Below the pieces are notes generated by a model. That model had not been told where the DNA came from and ran no database searches. It saw nothing but the letters and a program-made list of their open reading frames with translations. The position numbers were made by a program, and so were the translations under genes. Below, one piece after another: positions 32,823 to 41,918 of a stretch of 64,000 nucleotides of DNA (positions are counted from its first letter, which is position 1; every line of letters starts with the position of its first letter). Source of the stretch: GCA-003244245 sp963822695 (GTDB lineage Bacteria > Actinomycetota > Actinomycetes > Mycobacteriales > Pseudonocardiaceae); NCBI GenBank assembly GCA_963822695.1, contig CAWGJH010000014.1, forward strand, positions 8,809-72,808, in the 5' to 3' direction.

Positions 32823-33334
32823 GACGCTCCTTGCCGGTGCATCGCGGTACTCAGCGGGGCGGTGTTCAGCAAGCCTGCTACCTGCTCGTCGAGCCGTTCG
32901 GGGGATGCCACCGGTTGCCCGGCCAGCACCGTGCCGTCGGCACCGACGTGCAGCAGGGCCGGCGCCCACGGCAGGTCGAGTTCCGTGACGAGCCCGGGGT
33001 CTACCCGGGACCGGATGTTCGGGGTGTCAGCCCACCGGGTCCGCGGGGACAGCACCTCGAACCGGGTACCCGGATGCTCGCCGGCCAGCCGGGTGAACGG
33101 CTCGTGCACCGCGTCGCAGAAGCTGCACCCGGGGTCGAGCACCAGCAGCATCAGCGGCTCCGCGCCGGCCAGCTCCGGTACCCGGCGGCCCCTGGCCGCG
33201 CGCCATGCTGGCGCGCCGAGCTGGGCCACCTCGGCCTGCAGCTCCCGCAGCTGCCGCAGGATCCCGGCCATCGCCAGCGTCAACACCACCAGGCAGCCCC
33301 AACCCAGCACCACCGCTGCGGTGAGCACGCTCAC
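32819..33334 (-). CDS. MauD/TlpA-like membrane-anchored thioredoxin
   Basis: 171 residues: one N-terminal TM helix (VSVLTAAVVLGWGCLVVLTL), a coiled linker, and a thioredoxin-like domain with CxxC in LDPGCSFCDAVHEPF. This matches MauD and TlpA-like proteins that handle disulfides outside the membrane. The GTG start overlaps the MauE-like stop by GTGA. With the MauE-like protein it probably assembles disulfides in the cysteine-rich MauA-like protein encoded next. Confidence 0.85.
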   Translation of the reverse strand: MSVLTAAVVLGWGCLVVLTLAMAGILRQLRELQAEVAQLGAPAWRAARGRRVPELAGAEPLMLLVLDPGCSFCDAVHEPFTRLAGEHPGTRFEVLSPRTRWADTPNIRSRVDPGLVTELDLPWAPALLHVGADGTVLAGQPVASPERLDEQVAGLLNTAPLSTAMHRQGAS

Positions 33335-33822
33335 GCGGCTCGCCCGTCGACCGCCGCCGGCAGGGTGTACAGCAGTACGGCCAGCACGACAGCGCAGGCG
33401 ACCAGCAGCATCGCGACCCCTCCGCCGTGCAGCGTGGCCGCCGGATACAGAGCCGTCGCCGCGAGCGTGGTGATCGCCAGCAGCACGGCCCGGGCGATCC
33501 CACCGGGGCCGACCTGAGTGCCCATCCGGTTGCAGCCGCAGTCCGACTCGTCGCCCCGGTAGCGTCGCCACGACAGGTGGGCGACGAAGGCCCCGTACAT
33601 CGCCGTCTGAGCGGCCAGCGCCCAGCGCAGCTCAGGGGTGCCGAAGACCACTGCGACTACTGCCGGCACTCCGATCACGAATTCGACGGCCGCGATGGCC
33701 CGGGCCGCCACCACCCCGGTGCCAGCTGCGCGAGCGAGGAACCTGGGTGCCCGCATGTGCTCAAGCCCAGCCTCGACCAGCAGGAACGCACCCGCGAGCA
33801 CGGGCACCCCCAACAGGATCAT
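33331..33822 (-). CDS. MauE-like redox-associated membrane protein
   Basis: 163 residues with four hydrophobic helices, for example ILLGVPVLAGAFLLVEAGLE, ARAIAAVEFVIGVPAVVAVV and LLVACAVVLAVLLYTLP, and the cysteine motif DCGCNRMGTQ in a loop, typical of the MauE/DoxX-related family that passes electrons to MauD. ATG 33822 overlaps the preceding gene's stop as ATGA. It is required for MADH light-chain maturation in methylotrophs; here the same pairing occurs in an actinomycete. Confidence 0.82.
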   Translation of the reverse strand: MILLGVPVLAGAFLLVEAGLEHMRAPRFLARAAGTGVVAARAIAAVEFVIGVPAVVAVVFGTPELRWALAAQTAMYGAFVAHLSWRRYRGDESDCGCNRMGTQVGPGGIARAVLLAITTLAATALYPAATLHGGGVAMLLVACAVVLAVLLYTLPAAVDGRAA

Positions 33823-34568
33823 GTGGGCTCCCAGGTCACGCTCAGGTCGTCCAGGAAGGCTAGCGCCACGTTCGGGTCCGCGGTGTCGGCTGGTCCGGGC
33901 ATCAGCCGGGTGATCGCCGTGGGAGTGGCCAGGACCAGGGCGTCGGACCGGGGCCGACCCTGCGCGCCGAGCCCGAGCGGCTCGCGCCACAGCTCGCCAT
34001 GCTGGGTCGGATGGCCCCGGTGCTCGGGGATCGCGATCTGGCTGGCCCCAGGGCGTTCGATCGTCAAGTAGCCGATCCCGGGGACCTGCTTGGCTACCCG
34101 GACCGGCTCCAGTTGGGCCGCTCCGGCGCTGCGCGGCCGCGCCAGCAGCCCCAGCGGGGTGTCGGTGAGCCGGAGCGCGTCAAAGATCCTGGTGATCCCC
34201 TCGGCAGGGCCGGCGGCCCGGGTGTGCAGCTCGAACCACTGCCCGCGCCAGGCGGCCCGGTACTCGACCGGTCCGTCGCGCGCGGGCTTGTTTTGGATGC
34301 CCACGACCAGTTCACCACCGCGGTAGGGCTGGCGGAGCAGTTGATCGGGGACCGTGGTGTAGGTGCTGTGCCAGTCGAAGGCGCCGACCTCAGCGACGGT
34401 GAACGATCGGCGAGCGCCCCGCATCAGGGCGATGAATCCACACGACCACGGCCTGGACGCATCCAGTGTCATGCTGTGCAGCGTCACCTGGGAGCCGTCT
34501 GGCGTGACGAACGCGGGCCCACCCCGCCACGGCCAGTCGTACCGCCCGCGTACCAGTGACGTGATCAT
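33819..34568 (-). CDS. Conserved hypothetical protein, first gene of MauA/D/E-like operon
   Basis: 249 residues, no signal peptide or TM helix, no family recognised. It is rich in aromatic and beta-type segments (GRYDWPWRGGPAFVTP, SCGFIALMRG, EYRAAWRGQWFELHTRAAG) and ends DDLSVTWEP. The 4-bp overlap with the MauE-like gene shows it is part of the same operon. It is too short and lacks the repeats expected of the beta-propeller MADH large subunit. It could be a cytoplasmic partner or regulator. Confidence 0.7.
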   Translation of the reverse strand: MITSLVRGRYDWPWRGGPAFVTPDGSQVTLHSMTLDASRPWSCGFIALMRGARRSFTVAEVGAFDWHSTYTTVPDQLLRQPYRGGELVVGIQNKPARDGPVEYRAAWRGQWFELHTRAAGPAEGITRIFDALRLTDTPLGLLARPRSAGAAQLEPVRVAKQVPGIGYLTIERPGASQIAIPEHRGHPTQHGELWREPLGLGAQGRPRSDALVLATPTAITRLMPGPADTADPNVALAFLDDLSVTWEPT

Positions 34569-34875
34569 GGATAACTCCCGAGCCCGGACACTGCGAGCGA
34601 TGGTCGCACACCCGCCGTCACAGCGGGCACGCGGCCTGGTCCAGGTCTATCCACATGCCAGACGTCCTGAGATCAGATGACGGATCGTCGGCGTTCTCTG
34701 GCGAAGTCGCGGCGGGCAACCTTTCTCACGGGACATTCAGCAACCCACGTGCTCCTCGACGAGCTCACGCAACGGCTTCTCAACGGTGATCTTTAGCTCT
34801 CGCGATTCTCGGCTCTGCCTCCTGGTCAGCCGCAAATGGACCGGCATCATCAGCGATCTATGTCGCACGATAGGA
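34569..34875. other. Intergenic stretch without recognised gene
   Basis: About 307 bp between the Mau-like operon and the HtrA gene. Codon-like bias is weak on both strands and I found no family match, repeat or hairpin. It should contain the promoter of the Mau-like operon. Confidence 0.4.
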
Positions 34876-35835
34876 CTAGGTCTGCACCAGTTCGGTGGGC
34901 ACGGTGATCACATCCACCATCGCGCCGTTGCGCAGCACGGTGATCGGCAACCTGGTGCCGATGGCCTCGGAGAACAGCTGACGCTGGATACCCTGGGCAT
35001 CGGTGACTGGCTTGCGTCCCACGCTGAGCACGAGATCCGCAGCGCGCAATCCGGCCCGGTCGGCTGGGCTGCCCGGGATGACCTCCACCAGGCGCAATCC
35101 TGACGCCTGCCCGGTCCGTTGCGCCACCGGCACGGGCAGCGGGGCGGGCACCCCGACCAGTCCGAGGTAGCCCCGGCGCACCCGGCCGTCGGCGAGCAGC
35201 GCGCCGATGATTCGGCGGGTCGTCGCGTTGACCGGCACGGCCATCCCGAGCCCGACACCGGCAACGGCGGTGTTGATCCCGACCACCTTGGCGCCGGCGT
35301 CGGCCAGCGCGCCGCCGGAGTTGCCGGGGTTGAGCGCGGCGTCGGTCTGGATCACGTCCTCGATCACACGTACGGCCCGGCCCGCGCGCACCGGCAGCGA
35401 GCGGCCCAGCGCACTGACCACTCCGGCGGTCACCGATCCGATGAGCCCGAGGGGGTTGCCGACGGCGACCACCAACTGCCCGACGACCAACTCGTCGGCA
35501 TCGCCCAGGACGGCTGCGGTCGGCGTGGCGCCCCGGGCCCGGAGCACCGCGAGGTCGGACAGTGGGTCGACGCCTACCACGTCGAAGCGGCTCTCGGTGC
35601 CGTCGGTGAACGCCGCGACGCCATCGTGGGCGGCACCGACGACGTGCGCGTTGGTCAACATCAGCCCATCGTCGGTGAAAACGACGGCCGACCCTGCGCC
35701 CGGCCCGATCCGCAGGCTGGCGACGTGCGGGGTCACCGCAGCAGCGACCGAGCTGACCGTCCGCGAGTAGGCGTCCAAGGGGTCCACCGCGACCACCGCC
35801 TCAGGACTGAAGAGGATTACACCATTGCTTCGCAA
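34876..35835 (-). CDS. HtrA/DegP-type serine protease with PDZ domain
   Basis: 319 residues, S1C family. Catalytic triad: His64 in MLTNAHVV, Asp94 in DPLSDLAVL, Ser near 171 in NPGNSGGAL. A C-terminal PDZ domain follows (about 225-310: GLRLVEVIPGSPADRAGLRA). No TM anchor or signal is evident, unusual for HtrA proteins, so it may be cytoplasmic or the start may lie elsewhere. Role: protein quality control or regulated cleavage. Confidence 0.9.
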   Translation of the reverse strand: MRSNGVILFSPEAVVAVDPLDAYSRTVSSVAAAVTPHVASLRIGPGAGSAVVFTDDGLMLTNAHVVGAAHDGVAAFTDGTESRFDVVGVDPLSDLAVLRARGATPTAAVLGDADELVVGQLVVAVGNPLGLIGSVTAGVVSALGRSLPVRAGRAVRVIEDVIQTDAALNPGNSGGALADAGAKVVGINTAVAGVGLGMAVPVNATTRRIIGALLADGRVRRGYLGLVGVPAPLPVPVAQRTGQASGLRLVEVIPGSPADRAGLRAADLVLSVGRKPVTDAQGIQRQLFSEAIGTRLPITVLRNGAMVDVITVPTELVQT

Positions 35836-35870
35836 TCAATACTGCCACACTCCCGTAGCCGCACCATGGT

Positions 35871-38800
35871 CTACGTGGCGAGAAGATCAAGCACTAGCTC
35901 GTTGATCTCGATGGCCGTCGGGTCGGCTGCAAGGGCCGATCGGATCCGGCGGCGGAGCGTAACGAAGTTGCCGGAGTCGCCGAGCTCAAGAGCCGCAACA
36001 AGGTCGATGCAATGCTCGCCGAGGTCCGACAAACGGCGGTGTGTCGGGTTGTGGCTATCGAATAATGGGATCGGCAATTTCCAGATGTGCTTGTCGATAT
36101 CCCTCTCGTCTTTCCCATAGGACATGAGCGGGCGCACAAGATCCGTGATCAGAGGGCTGTTCAAGATTGAGCACAGGTAGAGTCCCTCGGCGCGGTTCGT
36201 TACAGTTCCCCAGTAGAGCTTGTGATCGCATATTGCTGTTGGATTTTCTACCAGCGCGGCGACAACATGCATGCCTGCCTTACCGTAGACGACCCGGAGT
36301 GGCGGTATCGGAAACTGGTCGGTAAGCCCTCGCCGAAAATCCAACCGCTCGCGTAGTGTGAGGCGGTCGCTACTCCGGTGGTACAGCCAGAGTTGCTCCG
36401 CTCTACGCCACCAGTCCGCGAGGCCAGGGTAACGATCCAGATGAGGATGCTCGCCGTCGAGGAGTTCAACGTTTTCCAGCGGAAGCACGGCGTATCTCGG
36501 TGTCAGTGCGTGAAAGGGCAGGATACTCTTCCCCAGCAGTGCGGGCCGGATGAATTCTGTCTCAACGACACCTTCAAGGGAGGAAAGTTCCTTCCATGGT
36601 ATCTTCTCGGTACTGCTGCGCGCGGATCGAACGTTCTGCCTGCCAGCGGCAAGGCCGAGTGGCCCGGACTGTTGGATCTCAACCATGAATAGCACACGTG
36701 GCACGATGGTCGCACCCTGGGTGAACCGTGGCTCGTATTGCGATTCCTTTGCGTCTTCGTCGTGTACGGCGAGGTCAAAATCATGCCTAGTAACATGCTT
36801 GGACACGATGTCCCACATGTCGCTGGTACGAGGAAGTCGACCCGTCCAGCGCATCGTGTGCGACGGTAACGGTGAGCCGAACTGGGTGGTGCTGCGTTGG
36901 CCGAAGACCACGGCGGCGCCGCGTGGGAAGAAGTGGGGCCGCAGCCGACGGAGATCCCAGGAGCCGGTGAACCTGACTGCGATCGGGTCTTTTGCGTCGG
37001 GGTAGTTGCCTGCCCGGAACCCAGCGTAGTAACCACGGTCGAGGACCGCGTTCGGCATGACAAACGCAAACGAACCACCCTCGGTCAAGTATTGCTGGAC
37101 GGTTCGTGCGACGAACAAGGCCGACAGGTCCTGGTGCGTCGCCACCTCCCGGCCGTGCCACAGTTGTCGTGTCTCGGACATCTCCCGGAAAGCAATCTGC
37201 ATATCTTCGGGCATGTAGCGGTACGACAGCCAGGGCGGATTTCCGATAAGGACGTCAACGCGGTTCTCGGGACGCGCAAGCCAGGCTGGCCGCGCGAGAT
37301 TACGGATGTAATAGCTCCAGATGTGGTCGCGACTCTCGTCGTGCAAACGGCACAATAGTCGATAGTTCTCCTCGGCCACTGGACGGTCTTCTTTGCTGAT
37401 GGCAAGGCGATGGAGCAGACCAGCTGGAAGTGTCGCATTCCGTCCAGGAACGCGAGGTTTCGCAGCCTGGTCGGCCAGACTGCTGACTAGTCGGTCGAAG
37501 CGAGCCGCGTCGGCAAGAAATCTATCAGGAAAGCGGAACTCGGCAGTGACCAATTGGTCACCGCTTCCGGTGGAGACGACGAGGTGATCCTCGGTGAATA
37601 GGTCGCGACGCTGGTTCCACTGAACGCTGTCACCCAGGTAGACGGGTACCGCGATGGCTCCCCGGCCCGGGTCCAGCAATCGTTCCCGGCCGATGGCGAG
37701 CAGGTAGGTGACGCGTGCCAACGTGACGGCTACCGGGTGGAGGTCGACCCCGAGGACATGGTCAGTGAGCCCGGACAGGCTGCGCGCCAGCGCGGTACCA
37801 GCCTCGGTTGCGGCAGCGAGGTAGCGACGCACGGCGTGGAACAGGAAAGTGCCCGAGCCGCAGGCCGGGTCGAGTACCCGCTGGTTCAGCGGGTCGATAA
37901 CAGCGGTGCTGACGACCTGCTCGGCCAACCAGTCGGGCGTGTAGTACTCGCCCAGCTGCTTGCGGGTCTCCGATCCGATCACTGATTCATAGAGTACTTT
38001 CAACACATCGTGCTCGACGTTGGTCCAGTCGAAGCGGGACAGGCGCCGGGCGAGGGTGCGGACGAAGGCGTCCCCGCTGGGAACCTCCAACACCCAGTCG
38101 AAGAAGTCGTGCTCGACAACACCGTAAATGGCGGCAATGTCGAATCGTTGACCACCAAGCAAGGTGGCAGGCTGCAGCTCGGTGACGTCAAGCCCGACGA
38201 CCAGGTGGGCGATGATCTCTGCGCTGTTGACCAGCAATGTGTGCGCTAGGAACAACTCATCGTCGTCAGTGAACTGTGTTCCCAGTGCACTGCGTAGCAG
38301 GCGGCTCCACAGCTGCCGTTTGACGCGAACGGTCTTACTTCCGCCGTGCTCAGCATAAAGGGCGGCTAGCGTTGCCCGATCGAGGGCGTAGGAGGCACTG
38401 GTGGCTCCCAGCCGAGCCCTGATCTCATGCGGCGTCGGAGGTACGTCCTGGCGGCTAGCTAGCACGCCTTCGAGCCAAAACAGCAACGCGGTGCCGTCGG
38501 GTTTCGTGGGGTTGATCACGTGCTGGGTGACGTCAACCAGCGTGCCGTCCCGTTCGTGACACGCGTGCCACTCCCGCCCATCGGTCAGGATGCCAACGTA
38601 ACGTTGACCGGTCTGCGCGGCGCGTGCCGCCACGTAACCCGCGAGCTGCTCCTTCGCCGCCCGGACAATGCCTTGATTACTGAGATCCTTCTTCACCTCG
38701 ATGACGGTGAAGCCGACCTCGACATCGATACGCCGTCGATCTCCAACCTGAGTCTCAAGCTGGACGTCCAGGTCGTGGTCCGCGAGACCGAGACCACCAG

Positions 38801-38921
38801 TGAGCAACAACTGCCGAACATCGGCCTGCGCAGTCGCCTCGCTCCGTACCCGCTCGCGAGCAGCAAGACGACGAAGCAGCTGGCTGAGCTCATCCGCCGA
38901 GGCGATCAAGTCGGTGGCCAC
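35871..38921 (-). CDS. Single-chain adenine-specific methyltransferase with N-terminal nuclease-like domain (type IIG/Eco57I-like)
   Basis: 1016 residues. N-terminal 130 residues carry a PD-(D/E)xK-like pattern (RRIDVEVGFTVIEVKK). Then a helical linker, SAM motif I DPACGSGTFLF (about 349-359), LGVDLHPVAVTLARVTYLL, and the adenine MTase catalytic motif IGNPPWLSY (about 561). The C-terminal 400 residues are a putative target-recognition region. The architecture fits type IIG restriction-modification or a related phage-defence methylase. No separate specificity or restriction gene is adjacent. Confidence 0.82.
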   Translation of the reverse strand: MATDLIASADELSQLLRRLAARERVRSEATAQADVRQLLLTGGLGLADHDLDVQLETQVGDRRRIDVEVGFTVIEVKKDLSNQGIVRAAKEQLAGYVAARAAQTGQRYVGILTDGREWHACHERDGTLVDVTQHVINPTKPDGTALLFWLEGVLASRQDVPPTPHEIRARLGATSASYALDRATLAALYAEHGGSKTVRVKRQLWSRLLRSALGTQFTDDDELFLAHTLLVNSAEIIAHLVVGLDVTELQPATLLGGQRFDIAAIYGVVEHDFFDWVLEVPSGDAFVRTLARRLSRFDWTNVEHDVLKVLYESVIGSETRKQLGEYYTPDWLAEQVVSTAVIDPLNQRVLDPACGSGTFLFHAVRRYLAAATEAGTALARSLSGLTDHVLGVDLHPVAVTLARVTYLLAIGRERLLDPGRGAIAVPVYLGDSVQWNQRRDLFTEDHLVVSTGSGDQLVTAEFRFPDRFLADAARFDRLVSSLADQAAKPRVPGRNATLPAGLLHRLAISKEDRPVAEENYRLLCRLHDESRDHIWSYYIRNLARPAWLARPENRVDVLIGNPPWLSYRYMPEDMQIAFREMSETRQLWHGREVATHQDLSALFVARTVQQYLTEGGSFAFVMPNAVLDRGYYAGFRAGNYPDAKDPIAVRFTGSWDLRRLRPHFFPRGAAVVFGQRSTTQFGSPLPSHTMRWTGRLPRTSDMWDIVSKHVTRHDFDLAVHDEDAKESQYEPRFTQGATIVPRVLFMVEIQQSGPLGLAAGRQNVRSARSSTEKIPWKELSSLEGVVETEFIRPALLGKSILPFHALTPRYAVLPLENVELLDGEHPHLDRYPGLADWWRRAEQLWLYHRSSDRLTLRERLDFRRGLTDQFPIPPLRVVYGKAGMHVVAALVENPTAICDHKLYWGTVTNRAEGLYLCSILNSPLITDLVRPLMSYGKDERDIDKHIWKLPIPLFDSHNPTHRRLSDLGEHCIDLVAALELGDSGNFVTLRRRIRSALAADPTAIEINELVLDLLAT

Positions 38922-38974
38922 GCGGATGGTCTACCACGACGGTCCGACAGGCGGTCTGCGTGCGTCACGCGTGC

Positions 38975-39541
38975 TCAGTTGTCGGGGCGGCCCGCGGTGG
39001 GGTCCCAGGACAATCCGGGTATGCCCCAGCCCTGGGCTTTGAGCATCTTTTTCGCCTCGCGGGCGTACCGGCCGACCAACCGGTTGAGGTAGAGGGTCCC
39101 GTCGAGGTGGTCGGTCTCGTGCTGCAGGCATCGGGCCAGCAAGCCGCTGCCCTCGACGGTGACCGGTGCACCGTCGGCATCGACTCCGGTGACCCGCGCC
39201 CAGCTGGCCCGCCCGGTGGGGAAGGACTCACCGGGCACCGACAGGCAACCTTCCCAGTCATCGTCGGGGTCGGGCATGGTCTCGGGCCGCTCACTGGTTT
39301 CCAGCGCCGGGTTGACCACCACACCCCGGTGCCGCACGCCCTGCTCATCGGCGCAGTCGTAGACGAACAGACGCAGGTCCACGCCGATCTGGTTGGCGGC
39401 AAGCCCGACGCCCTGGGCCGCCGCCATCGTGTCGAACATGTCCTCAACCAGTGCGTGCACCTCCCCGCCGAGCTCTGTGACGAGCCTGGTCGGGGTGTGC
39501 AGCACGGGGTCGCCGACGATCCGGATCGGACACACAGCCAT
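38975..39541 (-). CDS. def: Peptide deformylase
   Basis: 188 residues from ATG 39541. All three deformylase motifs are seen: GVGLAANQIG, EGCLSVP and the metal-binding QHETDHLDG. It removes formyl groups from nascent N-termini. It lies divergent from the DUF3263 and LytR_C genes, the same layout as Rv0429c-Rv0430-Rv0431 in mycobacteria. An Asp-rich insert DPDDDWEGC precedes motif 2. Confidence 0.95.
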   Translation of the reverse strand: MAVCPIRIVGDPVLHTPTRLVTELGGEVHALVEDMFDTMAAAQGVGLAANQIGVDLRLFVYDCADEQGVRHRGVVVNPALETSERPETMPDPDDDWEGCLSVPGESFPTGRASWARVTGVDADGAPVTVEGSGLLARCLQHETDHLDGTLYLNRLVGRYAREAKKMLKAQGWGIPGLSWDPTAGRPDN

Positions 39542-39696
39542 GATGAGGAACCCTAATCGTGGCCTGCTCGGCCGCGCGCTCTGGGGACATGTCTGGGGAC
39601 GCCGCCGGTCCACCTCGGCCCACCGCATGGTTCAATGCCCGGCAGAATCACACAGCTGTGATTCTGCACGCGCGGGATCGTGAACCGAGGAGCGCA

Positions 39697-39993
39697 ATGG
39701 ACGCTGCACACGCGCTACACCCGATCGAAGACCAGTCCGAGAGTCTGAGCGGCCAAGAGTACGAGATGTTGGCCTTCGAGCGGCAGTGGTGGAAGTACGC
39801 CGGCGCCAAGGAACAGGCCATCCGGGAGCTGTTCGACATGTCCGCCACTCGCTACTACCAGGCCCTGAACAGCCTGATCGACCGGCCGGCGGCGCTCGCC
39901 GCTGACCCGATGCTGGTCAAGCGACTGCGCCGGCTGCGGTCTGGCCGCCAGCGAGCACGCGCCGCTCGCCGGCTCGGCGCCGACCCCCGGTAG
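39697..39993 (+). CDS. DUF3263 family protein
   Basis: 98 residues: LSGQEYEMLAFERQWWKYAG followed by AKEQAIRELFDMSATRYYQA, then a basic C-terminus. This is the DUF3263 signature (Rv0430-like), with a sigma/HTH-like helical core. ATG 39697 follows GAGGAG. Only 4 bp precede the next gene, so they are co-expressed. Function unknown. Confidence 0.92.
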   Translation: MDAAHALHPIEDQSESLSGQEYEMLAFERQWWKYAGAKEQAIRELFDMSATRYYQALNSLIDRPAALAADPMLVKRLRRLRSGRQRARAARRLGADPR

Positions 39994-39997
39994 CGCT

Positions 39998-40600
39998 ATG
40001 GGCACCCCGAACGGGACCGGAGCCAGTAGGCGCTTGCGAACCGCCGGGTTGGTGCTGCTTTTCCTCGCGGTGGTCGCTGTCGTGATCGGGTTGGTGGTGG
40101 CCGTCACCCGTGACGAGCAGACTGCGGCCGCTGGGGGGCCCTCGGCCGCCCCGACCCGCGCTCCCACCAGCGCATCGGCGATCCCTTCCGTCGTTCCCTA
40201 TCCGCCGCCAGTGCCCTCGCGCCCCGTAGGATCCTCACCGGACGCTGCCGAGCGCGCGCCGGCCGGCCAGAAGGCTCCCAGTGATAAGGGTCCCAGTGAT
40301 AAGGGTCCCAGCCGCGGTGAGGTGCGGGTTTACAACAACGGCACCATCCGCGGGTTGGCCGCGCGGGCCGCGCGTGATCTCACTGCCGCGGGGTGGACGG
40401 TGGTCGAGGTCGGCAACTACGCGCGCGGGGTGATCCCGACGACCACCGTGTACTACCAGGAGGGCACTGACCAGAGCGCTGACGCTCAGGCCCTCGGTGC
40501 CCGATTCAGGATACGTGTCGAGCCCCGGTTCACGGGCATCGCGAACGCCGGTCCTGGCTTGGTTGTGATCGTCACGAACGATTACGCGTCCCCGGAATGA
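39998..40600 (+). CDS. VirR-like LytR_C domain membrane protein
   Basis: 200 residues: cytoplasmic N-terminus, one TM helix (AGLVLLFLAVVAVVIGLVVAV), a Pro/Ala/Ser-rich linker with a short repeat (SDKGPSDKGPS), and a C-terminal LytR_C domain (EVRVYNNGTIRGLAARAARD to VVIVTNDY). In Mycobacterium tuberculosis the gene at this position, Rv0431, is VirR, which affects cell envelope and vesicle release. Orthology is supported by the def-DUF3263 neighbours. Confidence 0.85.
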   Translation: MGTPNGTGASRRLRTAGLVLLFLAVVAVVIGLVVAVTRDEQTAAAGGPSAAPTRAPTSASAIPSVVPYPPPVPSRPVGSSPDAAERAPAGQKAPSDKGPSDKGPSRGEVRVYNNGTIRGLAARAARDLTAAGWTVVEVGNYARGVIPTTTVYYQEGTDQSADAQALGARFRIRVEPRFTGIANAGPGLVVIVTNDYASPE

Positions 40601-40691
40601 CCTTGGCGTGGACAGCCGCACACTGCTAGAACTTGAGGCCAGGGCACCCAGACCGTCGAACGCCACCGTTCCCGATACCGATAGGCGCCTC

Positions 40692-41906
40692 ATGACCACA
40701 CGTGTTATCAGCCCCACTGGACTCGGTTTTCTCTTGCTCGACTCCCACCCCACCGGATGTGCCCAGATTGTTGAGGACATGTGGTCCCAGGTCCCCGCTG
40801 TCAACACACACCACCACCCAGTCGCGCTGATCATCGGTTCCAGCGCCGGGTACGGGCTGGCCGCAACGATCACTGGGCTCGCCCGTTACGGTATCTGTGG
40901 CGTGGGTGTGTGCTACGAAAAGTCGTGGTCCGCTCGACGGACGGCCACCGCTGGCTGGTACCGAACCATCGCAACCTCCCAGATGGCGACTAAAATCGGT
41001 GCGCACATGGAGTTTGTCAACGCCGACTGTTTTGCTGACGTGACCAAGACCGAGGTGCTGAACCTCATTGCCCAGCGGTTCGGGCCAGTTGACTACCTGA
41101 TTTACAGCGTTGCGGCCCCCCGCCGCACCGATCCGGTGAGCGGCACTACCTACCGATCCGTCATCAAGCCGATCGGGCAGGCGTATCGTACCAAGACCCT
41201 GGCATTTGACGGTGACGGCGCCCCGCTGCTGCGGGAAATTGAGGTACCGGCCGCCGAAGACGACGACGTCAAGGCGACCGTCAAGGTCATGGGAGGGGAG
41301 GACTGGGCTCGCTGGATTGATGCCATGAAGGAGCGCGACCTGATCCCCCCCGGTTTCCAGACGGTTGCCCTGTCTTATATCGGCTCCGAACTGACATCGG
41401 CGATTTACCGGGGTGGAACTATTGGCGCCGCGAAAACACATCTGGAAGAGACCGCGATAACTCTGAACACAAAGCTCGCCAACGAGCACGGCGGGCGTGC
41501 ACTGATCTCAGTCAACGGTGCCGCCGTCACTCAGTCCTCTACCGCGATCCCCGGTATAGCCTTGTACGTTGGGCTGTTGCGCGGCGTCCTGGGAGAGGCC
41601 ATGTATTCGCCCATCGGTCAGTTCACGGACCTGTGGGATCAACTCGCCGGTACCAAGCAGATGAAGCTCGATGATCACGATCAAATCCGCCTCGACCGGT
41701 GGGAGCTTGCCAGTGACGTTCAGGCGGACGTGACTGCCCGGTGGCAGGCAGCCACCCCGGAGAACATCACCACTATCGCCGACATCGACTGGTTCCGCAA
41801 CGAGGTGCGCCGCCTGTACGGCTTCGCCGTGCCCGGTGTTGACTATGACCAGGCAGTCGATCCCAATCCCCCCTGGCCGACAGCGCCCCCGCCACGCCTC
41901 GCCTAG
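40692..41906 (+). CDS. fabV: FabV-like trans-2-enoyl-CoA/ACP reductase
   Basis: 404 residues from ATG 40692. NADH-binding VALIIGSSAGYGLAATITGLAR, the Tyr/Lys active-site region ALSYIGSELTSAIYRGGTIG (Y-x8-K type, followed by AAKTHLE) and family landmarks DYLIYSVAAPRRTDP and SVNGAAVTQSSTAIP are present. FabV reduces enoyl thioesters and is often insensitive to triclosan. A longer GTG-started reading (40608) would add 28 residues without a ribosome site. Confidence 0.92.
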   Translation: MTTRVISPTGLGFLLLDSHPTGCAQIVEDMWSQVPAVNTHHHPVALIIGSSAGYGLAATITGLARYGICGVGVCYEKSWSARRTATAGWYRTIATSQMATKIGAHMEFVNADCFADVTKTEVLNLIAQRFGPVDYLIYSVAAPRRTDPVSGTTYRSVIKPIGQAYRTKTLAFDGDGAPLLREIEVPAAEDDDVKATVKVMGGEDWARWIDAMKERDLIPPGFQTVALSYIGSELTSAIYRGGTIGAAKTHLEETAITLNTKLANEHGGRALISVNGAAVTQSSTAIPGIALYVGLLRGVLGEAMYSPIGQFTDLWDQLAGTKQMKLDDHDQIRLDRWELASDVQADVTARWQAATPENITTIADIDWFRNEVRRLYGFAVPGVDYDQAVDPNPPWPTAPPPRLA

Positions 41907-41918
41907 GCACCCCCCCGG

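Noticed and set aside
40255..40320. Short tandem repeat in the VirR-like linker (CCCAGTGATAAGGGT twice)
   Set aside because: Two copies only, in a flexible linker; not a CRISPR or regulatory array.
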